From NCBI RefSeq assembly GCF_016908565.1, contig NZ_JAFBED010000009.1, forward strand, positions 38,711 through 102,710: 64,000 nt of DNA. The letters are read 5' to 3'. The translations under genes were made by a program, and so were the position numbers. This DNA comes from Sutcliffiella tianshenii. GTDB taxonomy: Bacteria; Bacillota; Bacilli; Bacillales; Bacillaceae_I. Positions 1 to 10,888 of this stretch are shown one piece after another (the first letter of the stretch is position 1; every line of letters starts with the position of its first letter). A model generated the notes under the pieces. That model did no database searches. It was given only the letters and a program-made list of their open reading frames with translations, and was not told the DNA's origin.

Positions 1-1134
1 ACAAAGCTTGATATAGCGGTGGCTGTGGTGGACCAGGGTGATGTTGCGGGAGATCTGCAACTGCTCGAGGAATGGATGACCGGACAGAACATACCGGAAG
101 CGGCGCAAATGCAGATAAAAGAGGCGGCGGAGCAGTCATCGCTGCCGGAGATTCTGGTAGATCAGGTCATGAAAGAGGAACTGAAGGAGCTCTTGACGGT
201 CACGGAAGAAAGATCGCTCTCTGAAACGCTCGAGGAGGAGAAGTATGCGGCCGTGTTGTCTTTTCCAAAAAACTATCGTTATGAAACTTGGAAACAGCAA
301 TTTTTCGATGCGGAAGAAGCAAACAAGGAATTTGAGCTTTTTCTGAACGAGGAAAATGGCCTCGAAGCGAACGTCGTTTCCGACCTGATAGAAAATTTCA
401 CTAGTCAGATGCGTTTGTTTACGGTGCTGAATAAGGATGCGCAAATGGCAGGTCAAACTCCTCTCGACTTTACAACTTTTGCAGAGGAAATCAAAGGTGA
501 AAAGGTTACCTTGGATGGGAAGGACCCCATAGGTTCCTTCGATTATTTTGCGGTAGGGATGAGTGTGATGTTTGCGCTGTATGTCGTCTCCTTTGTCGCA
601 GGTTATGCTTACCATGAGAAGAGGACGTTTGTTTATGACCGGGTCCTGCTGGCAAACGCCCCTCCATGGTTGTATGGGGCAAGTAAATGGATTTCAGCGG
701 TACTTGTCGTATTTGTCCAGCTTTGTGTGCTGTTTGGATTGAGTGCACTTTTGTATAAGGTGTATTGGCCGAATGTGGTTCATTTCCTGCTGATCACGTT
801 CTTGTTCAGCTGTGTGATCGGCTCGTTCGCGGTCCTGATCACGGCCCTGAACTATCGTTTTGAAACAGAGCGGATTTCCACAATGTTTTCAGGTTTCCTG
901 GTCAGTATCCTTGCCTTTTTAGGGGGCAGCTTCATCCCGTGGCATGATGTCTCGGAAGTTATGTGGAAAATAGGGTCTTACACACCAAATGGTGCTGCCC
1001 TGCAGGGGTATCTTCAAGCTATGCAGGGTGACACACTGGGAGATCTCATGGATCCGCTCCTCACATTAGGTGTGACAGCGGTCCTGTTATTGATTATTGC
1101 GGTGTCCCTGTTCCCGAAAAGGAGGTTAGGATAA
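1..1134 (+). CDS. ABC-2 type transporter permease, 5' truncated by window edge
   Basis: Membrane permease half of an ABC-2 type exporter. The frame is open from base 1, and a GTG at 19 falls inside continuous coding sequence (TKLDIAVAVVDQGD), so the true start lies upstream of the window. The visible part has a large extracytoplasmic loop of about 180 residues, rich in Glu and Asp, followed by about five hydrophobic segments in the C-terminal half. This is the layout of ABC2_membrane_3 proteins such as the LnrM/LnrN (YfiM/YfiN) linearmycin exporters. It ends two bases before the ATG of the next permease, so the two are co-transcribed. The ATPase gene is expected just upstream, outside the window. 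The substrate cannot be told from sequence. Confidence 0.8.
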   Translation, partial: TKLDIAVAVVDQGDVAGDLQLLEEWMTGQNIPEAAQMQIKEAAEQSSLPEILVDQVMKEELKELLTVTEERSLSETLEEEKYAAVLSFPKNYRYETWKQQFFDAEEANKEFELFLNEENGLEANVVSDLIENFTSQMRLFTVLNKDAQMAGQTPLDFTTFAEEIKGEKVTLDGKDPIGSFDYFAVGMSVMFALYVVSFVAGYAYHEKRTFVYDRVLLANAPPWLYGASKWISAVLVVFVQLCVLFGLSALLYKVYWPNVVHFLLITFLFSCVIGSFAVLITALNYRFETERISTMFSGFLVSILAFLGGSFIPWHDVSEVMWKIGSYTPNGAALQGYLQAMQGDTLGDLMDPLLTLGVTAVLLLIIAVSLFPKRRLG

Positions 1135-2232
1135 ATGCGCACGATACTATGGATCCATATTCGTCATCTACTCCGTCAGCCTTTTGCGGTACTTGGGATG
1201 ATCGTACTGACAGTGATATTTGCGGTGGCAACCGGCCAGGTTAATCGCACCTCCGTCATGGAAGTGCCGGTTTTTACGGAAAACCTCTCAGCAGAGGAAA
1301 CAAACGCGCTCTTGGAGGAATTAAATAAAGAGGAAAGCATGGTTTTCCAGCTGGAAGACCAGAAGCAACTCGAGGAAAAGATAAAACAAAATGCAATAGA
1401 CATGGCCGTTCAATTGGAAGAGGGGGAGTATACCATCTATACTACCGCAGAATCAGCGAACATTTCGATTGTAGAGGCTCATGTCAGGAATGTTTTGCAG
1501 ACAGAAGCGGTGTTGAAGGAGACTTCTCTGGCGTTTGATAAAAGTGTGGGTGAGTTAAAGGAGCTGATCGCTTCCAATGAGGATCTCTATGCGGTGAGCA
1601 CGAAGTCCTTCCAGGAGGATGATTTCATCTATGATTCTTCCATTCAGTCATTATTCGGTTTTTCACTGTTCTTTGTCATCTTTACGGTTTCTTTTACCGT
1701 AAGCACGATCTTACAGCAAAAACAGAATGGAATGTGGAACAGGTTGATTCTTTCTCCGCTGTCCAAGTCCCGAATTTATTTGGGTCATCTCGCATTCAGT
1801 TTCCTGCTCGGATATGCGCAGCTTGTGCTGATTTACACTTTCTTTGAATTTGTAATAGGAGTCGATTTGTACGGGGGCTATCCGTTTGTACTGATTGTGG
1901 TGATACCTTATCTGTTTGCGCTTGTGTCATTGGGAGTATTGATCAGCGGACTCGTGACCAACCCCCGCCAGCTCGATGCCGTCATTCCACTTATCGCTGT
2001 CAGCATGGCAATGATCGGGGGAGCCTATTGGCCGCTCGAGATTGTGCAATCCGATATCCTGATCACCCTCTCCAAGCTGGTCCCGATCAAGTACGGCATG
2101 GATATGCTGAAAGGCGCGACCATCCTAGATTGGTCCTTCGGTCAATTTCTTCTTCCTGCATCGGTGCTGTTCTGCATGGGAGTGCTGTTCATGGGGATAG
2201 GGCTGAACCTGATGGAGCGGAGGGCGGAATGA
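1135..2232 (+). CDS. ABC-2 type transporter permease
   Basis: Second permease of the same exporter (365 aa). There is one N-terminal membrane segment (about residues 15-33), a hydrophilic extracytoplasmic domain (about 40-175), then five to six hydrophobic segments to the C terminus. The layout repeats that of the preceding gene, so the two probably form a heterodimeric membrane domain. The ATG directly follows the upstream TAA and an AGGAGG sequence inside the upstream 3' end is its ribosome binding site. Closest named relatives by architecture are LnrN/YfiN-type antibiotic-export permeases, but that is inference from architecture only. A hairpin terminator follows. Confidence 0.85.
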   Translation: MRTILWIHIRHLLRQPFAVLGMIVLTVIFAVATGQVNRTSVMEVPVFTENLSAEETNALLEELNKEESMVFQLEDQKQLEEKIKQNAIDMAVQLEEGEYTIYTTAESANISIVEAHVRNVLQTEAVLKETSLAFDKSVGELKELIASNEDLYAVSTKSFQEDDFIYDSSIQSLFGFSLFFVIFTVSFTVSTILQQKQNGMWNRLILSPLSKSRIYLGHLAFSFLLGYAQLVLIYTFFEFVIGVDLYGGYPFVLIVVIPYLFALVSLGVLISGLVTNPRQLDAVIPLIAVSMAMIGGAYWPLEIVQSDILITLSKLVPIKYGMDMLKGATILDWSFGQFLLPASVLFCMGVLFMGIGLNLMERRAE

Positions 2233-2240
2233 TTTTTTGA

Positions 2241-2275
2241 AAAAGGCAGTGGATATTTTCCGCTGCCTTTTGATA
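2241..2275. terminator. bidirectional hairpin terminator between permease and DinB-like gene
   Basis: A stem AAAAGGCAG / CTGCCTTTT surrounds an AT-rich loop. A T run follows on the minus strand and a shorter one on the plus strand. It lies between two convergent genes and can serve both. Confidence 0.6.
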
Positions 2276-2292
2276 TTTGAAGCGGATCCGAG

Positions 2293-2751
2293 TCAATGCA
2301 CGCCCTGACTCGGATCCCACGCTTCCTGCTGCTTCCTGATATGGACGATTTGACCGATATGGTAGGCGTTATGGATGGTGAGTTGGGTGATGTCCCCGAC
2401 CCATTTATTCAGTGCCACTTCGTCACAATCGTTGAGGGCTTTGCTCCAATCGGATAGGATGCTGTTCATTCGGTCGAGGGTAATGCTCCAATCCGGATCG
2501 GTAATTTGAAAGGTATAGTCATTGCTTTCGACGCCTTTTGGGACATCGGTGCCTTGCAGTCTGAATAGGTATCTTTCGTTGTAGTAATTCAGATGAGAGA
2601 CAATTTCCCAGATGGAGTTTGAGGATTCATTCATTTTCCATGATGCTTGATCTGTGGAGAGGTCCTTGATGGCATGATACAGGGAAACGAACCATGCGTT
2701 CTGGTTGTGGCATGCGCTTAACTGCTCGAGAAACACTTCTTTTACACTCAT
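2293..2751 (-). CDS. DinB family protein
   Basis: 152-aa protein of the DinB/YfiT four-helix-bundle superfamily, which includes putative metal-dependent enzymes and bacillithiol-S-transferase-like proteins. Visible family signs are the N-terminal helix with HNQNAWF, the central SIWEIVSHLNYYNERYLFRL stretch (conserved His in xxHxxYxxxR) and the C-terminal NAYHIGQIVHIRK motif. The three His positions typical of the metal site are present. An AGGAGG lies ahead of the ATG at 2751. It stands alone between two terminators, so no pathway is implied. Confidence 0.8.
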   Translation of the reverse strand: MSVKEVFLEQLSACHNQNAWFVSLYHAIKDLSTDQASWKMNESSNSIWEIVSHLNYYNERYLFRLQGTDVPKGVESNDYTFQITDPDWSITLDRMNSILSDWSKALNDCDEVALNKWVGDITQLTIHNAYHIGQIVHIRKQQEAWDPSQGVH

Positions 2752-2814
2752 GTTTAAGCCTCCTCGTTAAATATCTCATTTTTCTGTACATTCCCAATAT
2801 AGCACGCTTACAGG

Positions 2815-2847
2815 AAAAAAGCCTACTGATAAAGTAGTCAGCAGGCT
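2815..2847 (-). terminator. Rho-independent terminator of the methionine operon
   Basis: On the minus strand a 10-bp stem (AGCCTGCTGA / TCAGTAGGCT, one G-T pair) is followed by six T residues directly downstream of the metH stop codon. Confidence 0.8.
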
Positions 2848-2860
2848 AAAGCTTCATTGT

Positions 2861-5800
2861 TTATAGCACGTTAAAATATCTCGCTTCCGGATGGGCAAAA
2901 ACGATGGCCGATACGGATGCTTCCGGCTCCATCATGCAGCCATCAGTCAGCTCGATCCCGATATCCTCTGGACGGATCAGCTTGAACAGCTTTTCTTGAT
3001 CCTCGAGATTCGGACAGGCCGGGTAGCCAAAGGAGAAGCGCTGGCCCTGATATTTGGCGGCGAAGCGTTCTTTCATCGTGAAGCTTACTGGATCTGGGAA
3101 TCCAAAGCGGTCGCGCATCTGCTGGTGCACGAGTTCCGCCAGTCCTTCCGCGGTTTCGAGGGCAAGTGCCTGAAGCGCGTGGCTTTCCAAGAAACGTCCT
3201 TCTTTTTTATAGCTGGAAGCAAGCTCCCGGATGCCTCTTCCGGCCGTGACTGCAAAAAGTCCGACATAGTCCATCACGCCGCTATCCGTTGATTTCACAT
3301 AATCGGAAAGGCAGAGGTAGGGCTCCTTCTCCTGTCTCGGAAACTCAAATCTCTCGATGACTTTGGAATGATCCTCAGGATGGTAGATCAGTAGGGTATT
3401 GTCCTCCGACTGTGCCGGGAAAAATTGATAGACGGCTGCAGGGGTGATCAACCCTTTCTGCTTCGCTTCCGCTAGCAGTTGATCGACTACTGCCTTCACT
3501 TGAAGGGTCCGTTCGTCCTTTTCTGCGATCAGGTTGGCGATTTTGCCTTTTACCCCAAGGTGATGCCCGATCAGCATCTGCATATTGATGTAAGGCTCCA
3601 CATGCGAAATGGAATAGTTCCGCAGCAGATGACGCTTCGTATCGCTCGGCTCAAAGACCCGGACATCACGCGAGACCTTGGAGCGAACCTTTACTGCCGT
3701 TGCCACGGCCCCTTGATCCGCGGGAATGGCAGGAACGTCGACCAGCTTGCTTTTCTTCTCCTGATGGGCAAGTGTCAGCTCTGCAAGTTCCTCGGGAGAG
3801 CGGAGCTGGTTGGCAAGAGAGAGGCCATTCATCGCGTCTTTTGCGTATAATACAAGCCCTTCATATTCTTTGGAAATTTTATTGTCGGTGAATTTCCGTG
3901 AAAGTGCGGCGCCTCCGACCATGATCGGGGTCGAGATGCCGGCCTGCTTCATGTCGTGTGCGGTGATGACCATTTGCTGCGCCGATTTTACAAGCAAGCC
4001 GGAGAGGCCGACAATGTCCGGCTTTTCTTTTTGAATCGCCTGAATGAGATCATTCGGTGTGACCTTGATCCCTAGGTCCACCACATCAAATCCGTTATTG
4101 CTCAAAATGATGTCGACGAGGTTTTTCCCGATATCATGCACATCCCCTTTGACGGTAGCCAGCAGGATCTTTCCTTTGGAGGAGGAGGCATCATTCTTCT
4201 CCATATGAGGCTCAAGATAGGCAACGGAAGCCTTCATGACCTCTGCGCTTTGCAGCACTTCGGCGACGATCAGTTGGTTATCATTGAAGAGCCGTCCGAC
4301 TTCCTTCATGCCGCTCATCAACGGTCCATTGATAATATCGAGTGGGGTAGGGTAGGCGGCAAGCGCAAGCTCCAGGTCCGGAATCAGCCCTTCTTTTGTC
4401 CCTTCCACCACATAGTAGGCAAGGCGTTCTTCAAGCGGCATGTCTGGAAGGGTGGACTTCACTTCCTTTTTTTTGCCTCGGTAGAAGTCCGTGAACTGTG
4501 CCAATGCTTCATCCGTTGTCGCAAAAAGAAGCTTTTCCGCCATGGCTACCTCCTCTTTTGGAATCGAGGCAAAGCGCTCCAGCTTTTCCGTATTCACCAA
4601 CGCATAGTCCAGTCCTGCCTGTGTACAGTGGTAGAGGTACACGGCATTCAGCACCTCGCGTCCGACAGGCGGAAGACCGAATGAGACATTGCTGATGCCA
4701 AGGACGGTCAAGCATTGCGGAAAATGCTCCTTGATGAGGCGGATCCCTTCAACTGTTGCATTGGCAGAGCCGATATACTGCTCATCCCCGGTCCCCACCG
4801 GAAAGACAAGCGGATCAAAAATAATATCTGTCGGGGAGACCTTGTACTTATTCACCAAAAGGTCATAGGAGCGCTTGGCAATTTCGAGCTTGCGCGCCGC
4901 CGTCACTCCCATGCCCTCTTCATCGATCGTCCCTACCACGAGCGCTGCGCCATATTTATGGACGAGTGGGATCACTGCTTCAAAGCGCTCTTCGCCATCT
5001 TCTAGATTGATAGAGTTGATGATGGCCTTCCCCTGGGAGTATTTCAACGCCGCTTCAATGACAGCCTCGTCCGTCGAATCGATTACAAGCGGCACCTTGA
5101 CCTTCTTGACTACTTCCTGTACAAAAGCGGTCATGTCTTCAAGCTCATCGCGGTCAGGATCAGCGAGGCAGATATCGATGACATGCGCGCCGCCTTTTAC
5201 CTGGGCCCGTGCAACCTCTGCAGCCTCTTCATATTTCTTTTCTGCAATCAATCTCTTAAACTTGCGGGAGCCGATGACGTTCGTTCTTTCACCGACCATG
5301 ATCGGTCTGAGGGTCGGATCGTCATAGATAAAGGATTCGATCCCCGAAACTCGGTGGTTTGATGGTGCTTCCACCTGGCGCGGCTGATAGTCCTTCATTT
5401 TCTCCGAGATGGCACGGATATGTTCCGGTGTTGTTCCGCAACATCCGCCAACGATGTTCAGCCACCCTTGCTCGGCAAACCCTGCAAGCTTGGCAGCAAG
5501 GGAGTGCGGCGTTTCATGGTAGTGGCCCTCTTCATCCGGCAGCCCTGCATTCGGATAACAGCTGACTGCACTTTGGGAAAGGCCGGATAGGGTCCGGATA
5601 TGATCTTGCATGAATTCCGGTCCTGTTGCACAGTTCAACCCGACCGCGAGCGGCTTCATATGCTCGACTGAAATGTAGAAGGCATCGATCGCCTGGCCTG
5701 CAAGCGTGGTTCCCATCGGTTCAATCGTTCCCGAGATGATGATGGGGATCTTGCCGCCTGTTGCTTCAAAGGCCTGTTGGATGCCGAGGAACGCACATTT

Positions 5801-6316
5801 TACATTGAGAAGATCCTGGCTTGTTTCGATCAAAAGGCAGTCGGAGCCCCCGTCGATCAGCCCTCGTGCCTGCTCAGCGTAAGCTTTGGTAAGTGCATCG
5901 AATGTGGTTCCACCCGTGACACTCAGTGTTTTGGTGGTCGGGCCGATGGATCCCGCAACAAACCTTGGCCACTCTTCCGTGGAAACCTGGTCTGCCGCTT
6001 TCTTGGCAATTTCAGCTCCCAATCTATTAATCTCATAGGCGTGTGCACCGAGGTTATATTCATCAAGGACAAGGTTGGTCCCGCCGAATGTATTGGTCTC
6101 GATGATATCTGCACCGGCTTTTAAATATTCGAGATGGATGGTTTCGATGACATCGGGTGCTGTGATATTCAAATACTCATTACAGCCGTCGTATTCCTCT
6201 CCGCCGAAATCTTCGGCAGTCAGGTTTGCCTGCTGCAGCATCGTCCCCATGGCGCCGTCCATGATGAGGATCTTCTGTTTCATTTGCTGTTCTAATAATG
6301 TGAGTGTCTTAGACAT
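2861..6316 (-). CDS. metH: Methionine synthase, cobalamin-dependent (MetH)
   Basis: Transfers the methyl group of 5-methyltetrahydrofolate through cobalamin to homocysteine, the last step of methionine synthesis. The 1151-aa protein carries all four modules. The homocysteine domain (about 1-310) has zinc Cys ligands in GLNC (C229) and GCC (C292, C293). The pterin-binding domain spans about 335-600. The B12 domain holds the DVHDIG motif with the cobalt ligand H727. The C-terminal reactivation domain has the GYPACP motif. I use the ATG at 6316 rather than one 18 codons upstream, because AAGGAGG lies 8 bases before it and it overlaps the yitJ stop by 8 bases. It is the last gene of the SAM-riboswitch operon. 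Cobalamin must be made or imported elsewhere. Confidence 0.96.
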   Translation of the reverse strand: MSKTLTLLEQQMKQKILIMDGAMGTMLQQANLTAEDFGGEEYDGCNEYLNITAPDVIETIHLEYLKAGADIIETNTFGGTNLVLDEYNLGAHAYEINRLGAEIAKKAADQVSTEEWPRFVAGSIGPTTKTLSVTGGTTFDALTKAYAEQARGLIDGGSDCLLIETSQDLLNVKCAFLGIQQAFEATGGKIPIIISGTIEPMGTTLAGQAIDAFYISVEHMKPLAVGLNCATGPEFMQDHIRTLSGLSQSAVSCYPNAGLPDEEGHYHETPHSLAAKLAGFAEQGWLNIVGGCCGTTPEHIRAISEKMKDYQPRQVEAPSNHRVSGIESFIYDDPTLRPIMVGERTNVIGSRKFKRLIAEKKYEEAAEVARAQVKGGAHVIDICLADPDRDELEDMTAFVQEVVKKVKVPLVIDSTDEAVIEAALKYSQGKAIINSINLEDGEERFEAVIPLVHKYGAALVVGTIDEEGMGVTAARKLEIAKRSYDLLVNKYKVSPTDIIFDPLVFPVGTGDEQYIGSANATVEGIRLIKEHFPQCLTVLGISNVSFGLPPVGREVLNAVYLYHCTQAGLDYALVNTEKLERFASIPKEEVAMAEKLLFATTDEALAQFTDFYRGKKKEVKSTLPDMPLEERLAYYVVEGTKEGLIPDLELALAAYPTPLDIINGPLMSGMKEVGRLFNDNQLIVAEVLQSAEVMKASVAYLEPHMEKNDASSSKGKILLATVKGDVHDIGKNLVDIILSNNGFDVVDLGIKVTPNDLIQAIQKEKPDIVGLSGLLVKSAQQMVITAHDMKQAGISTPIMVGGAALSRKFTDNKISKEYEGLVLYAKDAMNGLSLANQLRSPEELAELTLAHQEKKSKLVDVPAIPADQGAVATAVKVRSKVSRDVRVFEPSDTKRHLLRNYSISHVEPYINMQMLIGHHLGVKGKIANLIAEKDERTLQVKAVVDQLLAEAKQKGLITPAAVYQFFPAQSEDNTLLIYHPEDHSKVIERFEFPRQEKEPYLCLSDYVKSTDSGVMDYVGLFAVTAGRGIRELASSYKKEGRFLESHALQALALETAEGLAELVHQQMRDRFGFPDPVSFTMKERFAAKYQGQRFSFGYPACPNLEDQEKLFKLIRPEDIGIELTDGCMMEPEASVSAIVFAHPEARYFNVL

Positions 6317-8165
6317 TGTGCATCCTCCTTGATGAATGGAACGGTCCATATTTTTTGGCGTAGGTGGCAAGCTCCACCGTCAGCTCGTATCGCATAAATG
6401 GGGTGATGAGATAAATGCCGTTAAAAAGCTCCAATGCCGCATCGAGCAGTCCTTTTGCAATCGTCAATCCTTCCTGGCTGGCCTGTTTCGGGTCATCCTT
6501 ATGCTTGCCCATCGCTTCTAATATGTCTTTGGTCAGCTTGATGCCGGGAACCTCATGATGCAGGAAATTGGCATTCTGGCTGCTGGTCAGTGGCATGATG
6601 CCGATATAGATCGGTGCATCGATGTGCCTTGTTGCCTGATAGACCTCCATAAGCTTCTCTTCTGAAAAGACAGGCTGGCTGATGAAATAATCCGCACCGC
6701 TCTCGATTTTCTTTTCCAATCGCTCCACCGCCTTGTCGATGAGCCGGACATTCGGATTGAAGGCGGCCCCGACAGAAAAGCTCGTGCGCTCGCCAAGGTC
6801 CTTCCCAGAAAGGGAAATCCCCTGATTGAACTGTTTGATCATATCGATCAGTCCGAATGACGTCACATCATACACCGAGGACGCACCGGGAAAGTCGCCG
6901 ACCTTGGTCGGATCGCCGGTTACAGCGAGCACATCATGGATGCCAAGTTGGTGCAGGCCCATCAGGTGGGATTGAAGGCCGATCAGGTTCCGGTCGCGAC
7001 AGGTAATATGAATGAGCGGGCGCAAGCCGATTTCCGACTTCACGATCGATCCAAGCGCCGTGTTGCAGACGCGCGGGGAGGCCAATGAGTTATCAGCCAA
7101 AGTGATGGCATCGATTCCTGCATCCTTGAGTGCCTGGGCCCCCTGCATGAAGCGGTCCGTGTTCAGCTTTCTTGGTGGATCAAGCTCCACGATGATCGAC
7201 TGCTCCTTTTTCGCCTTTTCGAAAAGGGGAGGGGCTGTCTTTTTAGCTGGTGGTGTCACAACGGTCATTCTTTCCCGGGTCTTCACCTTTTTTTCTGTTA
7301 CAGGCGCTGCGCCTTTCAGTGCAGTGGAAAAAGCCTCGATATGTGCAGGCGTCGTCCCGCAGCAGCCACCAAGGAGCCGCACCCCCTGATCGCGGAAGGA
7401 GAGGGCAGCCTCCGTGAAGTAATCTGCATCACTTTCATATTGCAGTTTCCCATCCACATAGGACGGCAAGCTGGCATTCGGATAGGCGGAAAGATAGGCG
7501 TGCTTCGGAATTGCAACCTCCTCGAGCGTGGAAAGCATATGATATGGCCCAAGCCTGCAGTTGAGCCCGACGATATCCGCTCCGAGCGCTTCAAGTCGGG
7601 AGAGTGCTTCCGAAATTGGCACCCGGTTCTGCATGAATCCGACCTCCTGCAAGGAAACCTGGGAGATGATAGGAAGCGTCGTTTCCTTTCTTGCGATGGA
7701 AAGGACGGTCTCGAGCTCCTCGAGGTCATAGAAGGTTTCAAGGAGAATGCCATCGACCCCTTCAAGCAGCAGGCAGTAGAGCTGTTCACGGAAGGTGCGC
7801 TTGATTTCTTCGATTGGCGTCGCCTGGGGCTTGATGCCACGGATACCACCGATTGTTCCTACCACAAATGCATCGTGATTGGTGACAGCCTTTCTCGCCA
7901 ATCGTACAGCCGCGCCATTAATCTCTTTCACCTGATCCTGCAGGCCGTAGCGCTCCAGCTTATGATAGTTTGCTGCGTAAGTATTGGTCTGGATGATATT
8001 GGCTCCTGCATTCAGGTAGGCCTGATGGATGTTGTAGATCTGATTGGGCTGGGAGAGGTTCAGCTCCTCAAAACAGCAATCCGAGCCGTAGGAATAGAGA
8101 AGGGTTCCCATGGCACCGTCCGCAATCAATATTTTATCCTGCTTTATGCTATCCAAGATTCCCAT
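6309..8165 (-). CDS. yitJ: Bifunctional homocysteine S-methyltransferase / methylenetetrahydrofolate reductase (YitJ-type)
   Basis: 618-aa fusion. The N-terminal half is a homocysteine methyltransferase domain with zinc Cys residues in GLNC and GGCCGTTP. The C-terminal half (from about residue 320) is a MetF-type TIM barrel with [20 protein letters not shown] and [15 protein letters not shown], which bind FAD and folate. The reductase makes the 5-methyl-THF that MetH, encoded next, consumes. Because MetH has its own homocysteine domain, the role of the N-terminal methyltransferase is less clear; B. subtilis YitJ has the same layout. The ATG at 8165 has GGGAGGG 6 bases upstream and is preferred over one seven codons earlier. 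It overlaps metC by 17 bases and metH by 8. Confidence 0.93.
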   Translation of the reverse strand: MGILDSIKQDKILIADGAMGTLLYSYGSDCCFEELNLSQPNQIYNIHQAYLNAGANIIQTNTYAANYHKLERYGLQDQVKEINGAAVRLARKAVTNHDAFVVGTIGGIRGIKPQATPIEEIKRTFREQLYCLLLEGVDGILLETFYDLEELETVLSIARKETTLPIISQVSLQEVGFMQNRVPISEALSRLEALGADIVGLNCRLGPYHMLSTLEEVAIPKHAYLSAYPNASLPSYVDGKLQYESDADYFTEAALSFRDQGVRLLGGCCGTTPAHIEAFSTALKGAAPVTEKKVKTRERMTVVTPPAKKTAPPLFEKAKKEQSIIVELDPPRKLNTDRFMQGAQALKDAGIDAITLADNSLASPRVCNTALGSIVKSEIGLRPLIHITCRDRNLIGLQSHLMGLHQLGIHDVLAVTGDPTKVGDFPGASSVYDVTSFGLIDMIKQFNQGISLSGKDLGERTSFSVGAAFNPNVRLIDKAVERLEKKIESGADYFISQPVFSEEKLMEVYQATRHIDAPIYIGIMPLTSSQNANFLHHEVPGIKLTKDILEAMGKHKDDPKQASQEGLTIAKGLLDAALELFNGIYLITPFMRYELTVELATYAKKYGPFHSSRRMHNV

Positions 8166-9345
8166 GGTAAACCCTCCCGTTGACATTTGCTTTTACTACG
8201 CTGGTTGCTTGCAATGCTTTTTCAAAATCATGAATCAGGTCCTGCTCATCCTCCAAGCCGACCGATAGTCGGAGCAGGGAGTTGGAAATGCCTCGTTTTG
8301 CGCGTTCCGCTTCCGGCATGGCGGCATGTGACATTTTTGCAGGATAGGAAAGAATCGATTCCACAGCCCCGAGACTCACGGCGAAAACCGGGATTTCCAC
8401 GCTTGAGACGAAGGTGCGAAGGGCTTCTTCATTTTCCAGCTCGAAGGAAAGGACGGCGCCTGCGCTCTTGGCCTGGCGGTGCTGCAGCCCGCAGCCTTTA
8501 TGGGAGACGAGCCCTGGATAGTAGACCTTTTTTACGAGCGGGTGCTTTTCCAGGTAAGCCGCGATTTTGCTTGCCGATTTTACCGATTGCTCCATCCGGA
8601 CATGCAGGGTTTTCAAGCCACGTAGGACAAGCCATGCATCCTGCACCCCAAGGATGGCGCCGAATGAATTTTGCAAAAAGCTGAGTTTCCCTGCCAACTC
8701 CTCATCCCGTGCGACAGCAAGCCCAGCTACGACGTCGCTATGTCCGGATAGGAATTTCGTTGCGCTGTGGAGCACAAGGTCAGCGCCAAGCGTGAGCGGC
8801 TTCTGGAGCGCAGGTGTCAAAAATGTGTTGTCCACGAAGGTCCAGGCACCTATCGACTTTGCAAGCTTTGCGACCGCCTCGATATCCGTCACTTTCAGAA
8901 GCGGATTTGATGGCGTCTCGACATATAGGACCTTCGTATTCGGCAGTATGGAGGCTTTCACATTCTCAAGATCGGTCATATCAACAAACGTATATTGAAT
9001 GCCGTAGCGCGAAAGCACCTCGGATACCATGCGGTAAGTGCCCCCGTACACATCCTCTGAAATCAGGACATGGTCTCCCTGTGACAGGAGCAGAAAAGCG
9101 GTGGAGATGGCCGCCATCCCGGAGGAAAATGCAAATCCCCTCGATCCTTCTTCGAGGTTGGCAATCGTATCCTCAAGTGCCTCGCGTGTCGGATTCGCCG
9201 ATCGCCCGTAATCGTATTTGCCGAAATGGTCGACATCAAACTGATGAAAAGTGGACGCATGCTGGATCGGCACACTCACCGCGCCAGTCACAGGATCGAC
9301 TTTGTGCTTGTTGTGCAGGAGCTTCGTTTGAAAGGAATGGCTCAC
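8149..9345 (-). CDS. metC: Cystathionine beta-lyase (MetC)
   Basis: PLP enzyme of the Cys/Met metabolism family (398 aa) that cleaves cystathionine to homocysteine, pyruvate and ammonia. Family signs are the N-terminal [11 protein letters not shown] substrate/PLP motif, YGGTYR, the PLP lysine in [12 protein letters not shown] and the C-terminal LRLSVGLED motif. It resembles MetI encoded just upstream, so the two are ancient paralogues. Position after metI and before yitJ/metH, plus B. subtilis metI-metC order, supports the beta-lyase rather than gamma-lyase call. Its ATG overlaps the metI stop (ATGA), implying coupled translation. Confidence 0.88.
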   Translation of the reverse strand: MSHSFQTKLLHNKHKVDPVTGAVSVPIQHASTFHQFDVDHFGKYDYGRSANPTREALEDTIANLEEGSRGFAFSSGMAAISTAFLLLSQGDHVLISEDVYGGTYRMVSEVLSRYGIQYTFVDMTDLENVKASILPNTKVLYVETPSNPLLKVTDIEAVAKLAKSIGAWTFVDNTFLTPALQKPLTLGADLVLHSATKFLSGHSDVVAGLAVARDEELAGKLSFLQNSFGAILGVQDAWLVLRGLKTLHVRMEQSVKSASKIAAYLEKHPLVKKVYYPGLVSHKGCGLQHRQAKSAGAVLSFELENEEALRTFVSSVEIPVFAVSLGAVESILSYPAKMSHAAMPEAERAKRGISNSLLRLSVGLEDEQDLIHDFEKALQATSVVKANVNGRVYHGNLG

Positions 9346-10472
9346 GACAGCACCTCCTTTGCGATGGTTGCGGTCTTGGCTGCCTGCTCGAATGCAAGGT
9401 TAAGGTCATGAATCAGGTCATCACTATCTTCAATTCCGACTGAAAAGCGCAAGAGACGGTTGCATACTCCCGTGCTTAAACGGATCTCTTCCGGGATATC
9501 GGCATGCGTCTGTGTGGCAGGGTAGGTGATGAAGCTCTCCACACCGCCCAGGCTCTCAGCAAAGGTAATGAGATTGAGATTTTGAAGGAAGGGGTTCACC
9601 CACGATTCTTCTTTGATGCGGAAGGAAAGCATTCCGCCTTTTCCAGGGTAGAGCACATCGGTGACCGCCCCGTGCTGTTTCAGATAGTCAGCGAGAATAG
9701 TTGCGTTCTTTTGATGCCGTTCCATCCGGAGGGCGAGCGTCTTCATGCCGCGGATGAGCAGCCAGGAGTCGAACGGGCTGAGCACAGCACCGGCCGCATT
9801 GTGATAGAGTGCTAGTGAGTCGCATAGCGCACGGCCCTTTGCCACGATCAATCCTGCAAGCACATCGTTGTGGCCACCCAAGTACTTGGTTGCACTATGC
9901 ACCACAATATCGGCGCCAAGCTCGATCGGCTTTAAGAGAATGGGAGTATAAAAAGTATTGTCACAGATCAATAGCAGTCCATGCGCTTTTGCCAAGCGCG
10001 CCACTGCCTCTATATCCGTTTCCACCATCAGGGGATTGGTAGGGGATTCTACAAAGATGGCTTTTGTTTGCGGGGTGATCGCTTCTTCAACCTTGGTAAG
10101 GTCACTTGTTTCCACATACTTGCAACACAGTCCCCATTTTTTATAGCCTTCTTCAAACAGACGGTACGTCCCGCCGTAAAGGTCCTTGCAGACAATCAGC
10201 TCATCACCGGACTGGAAAAGGGATAGAACGGTAAGGATCGCCGCCATGCCGGAGCTGCACGCATAGCCCTGGTCGCCATGCTCAAGATCCGCGATTGCCT
10301 GCTCGAGCAATTGACGGGTCGGGTTTCCGGAACGAACATAATCGTATCCCGAGGACTGACCGATTCCTTCATGACGGTAAGCGGTAGAAAAATAGACCGG
10401 TGGATTCACGGTGCCTGTGGCCGTTTCACTGCGATTGCCGATTTGCGCGAGCTTCGTTTCTGTCTTATACAT
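9342..10472 (-). CDS. metI: Cystathionine gamma-synthase / O-acetylhomoserine thiolyase (MetI)
   Basis: 376-aa PLP enzyme joining cysteine (or sulfide) to an acylated homoserine, the entry step of transsulfuration. Motifs are YDYVRSGNPTRQ near the N terminus, the PLP lysine in HSATKYLGGHND, and LLRFSVGIEDSDDL at the C terminus. The frame is open 56 codons further upstream into riboswitch sequence, but ATG at 10472 has AGAGGAGG about 8 bases before it and begins the conserved MYKTETKLAQIG sequence. First gene of the metI-metC-yitJ-metH operon. The riboswitch immediately upstream stops transcription when SAM is abundant. Confidence 0.92.
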   Translation of the reverse strand: MYKTETKLAQIGNRSETATGTVNPPVYFSTAYRHEGIGQSSGYDYVRSGNPTRQLLEQAIADLEHGDQGYACSSGMAAILTVLSLFQSGDELIVCKDLYGGTYRLFEEGYKKWGLCCKYVETSDLTKVEEAITPQTKAIFVESPTNPLMVETDIEAVARLAKAHGLLLICDNTFYTPILLKPIELGADIVVHSATKYLGGHNDVLAGLIVAKGRALCDSLALYHNAAGAVLSPFDSWLLIRGMKTLALRMERHQKNATILADYLKQHGAVTDVLYPGKGGMLSFRIKEESWVNPFLQNLNLITFAESLGGVESFITYPATQTHADIPEEIRLSTGVCNRLLRFSVGIEDSDDLIHDLNLAFEQAAKTATIAKEVLS

Positions 10473-10539
10473 AAAAATATCCTCCTCTATGGTAAGTGGA
10501 CAACGTTCATCACCAGAGAGGAGGACAGGGACTCTTTTA

Positions 10540-10720
10540 GGGAAAATAAAAAAGCCTTCTGTAAGAAGAAGACTTTTGCAAAAAAGTTCATTCTTCTCAT
10601 CTGTACAGGTTTTTAAATGAAAACCTGCTGGAATTAGCACCTTTTCAGTCGTCAGTGAAGACGCTGCTGGTTGCTGAGGTGTCTACGGGCCATTTCCCTC
10701 GACCTCTCTGGATAAGAAAG
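10540..10720 (-). promoter_or_regulatory. SAM-I (S-box) riboswitch with intrinsic terminator
   Basis: Read on the minus strand, bases 10718 to about 10590 give the S-box core: a P1 strand TTCTTATC, then CCAGAGAGGTCGAGGGA, ACCTCAGCAACC, AAGGTGCTAATTCC, and the closing P1 strand GATGAGAA. All are conserved landmarks of the SAM-I aptamer. The aptamer is followed by a terminator stem (AAAGTCTTCT / AGAAGGCTTT) at 10551-10576 and a T-rich tract. SAM binding is known to stabilise P1 and let the terminator form. It controls metI-metC-yitJ-metH. Confidence 0.95.
10551..10576 (-). terminator. Riboswitch-controlled terminator
   Basis: A 10-bp stem with one G-T pair and a 6-base loop is followed by TTTTTTATTTT on the minus strand. 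It lies between the SAM-I aptamer and the metI ribosome binding site and is the expression platform of the S-box. Confidence 0.85.
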
Positions 10721-10888
10721 TTCACTATGAAATTTACGGATCATTTTGATTATTTAACTAATTTACAACAGGTGAGGGTGGAATGCAATGGTTTTTTCCG
10801 AATGGATTAAATTATTTTTATGCAGGGGGTGGGGGGAATAGACTTGAATTGTTGGGTGAGGGCCTTCATATTTGTCCTTTCTACGGCT

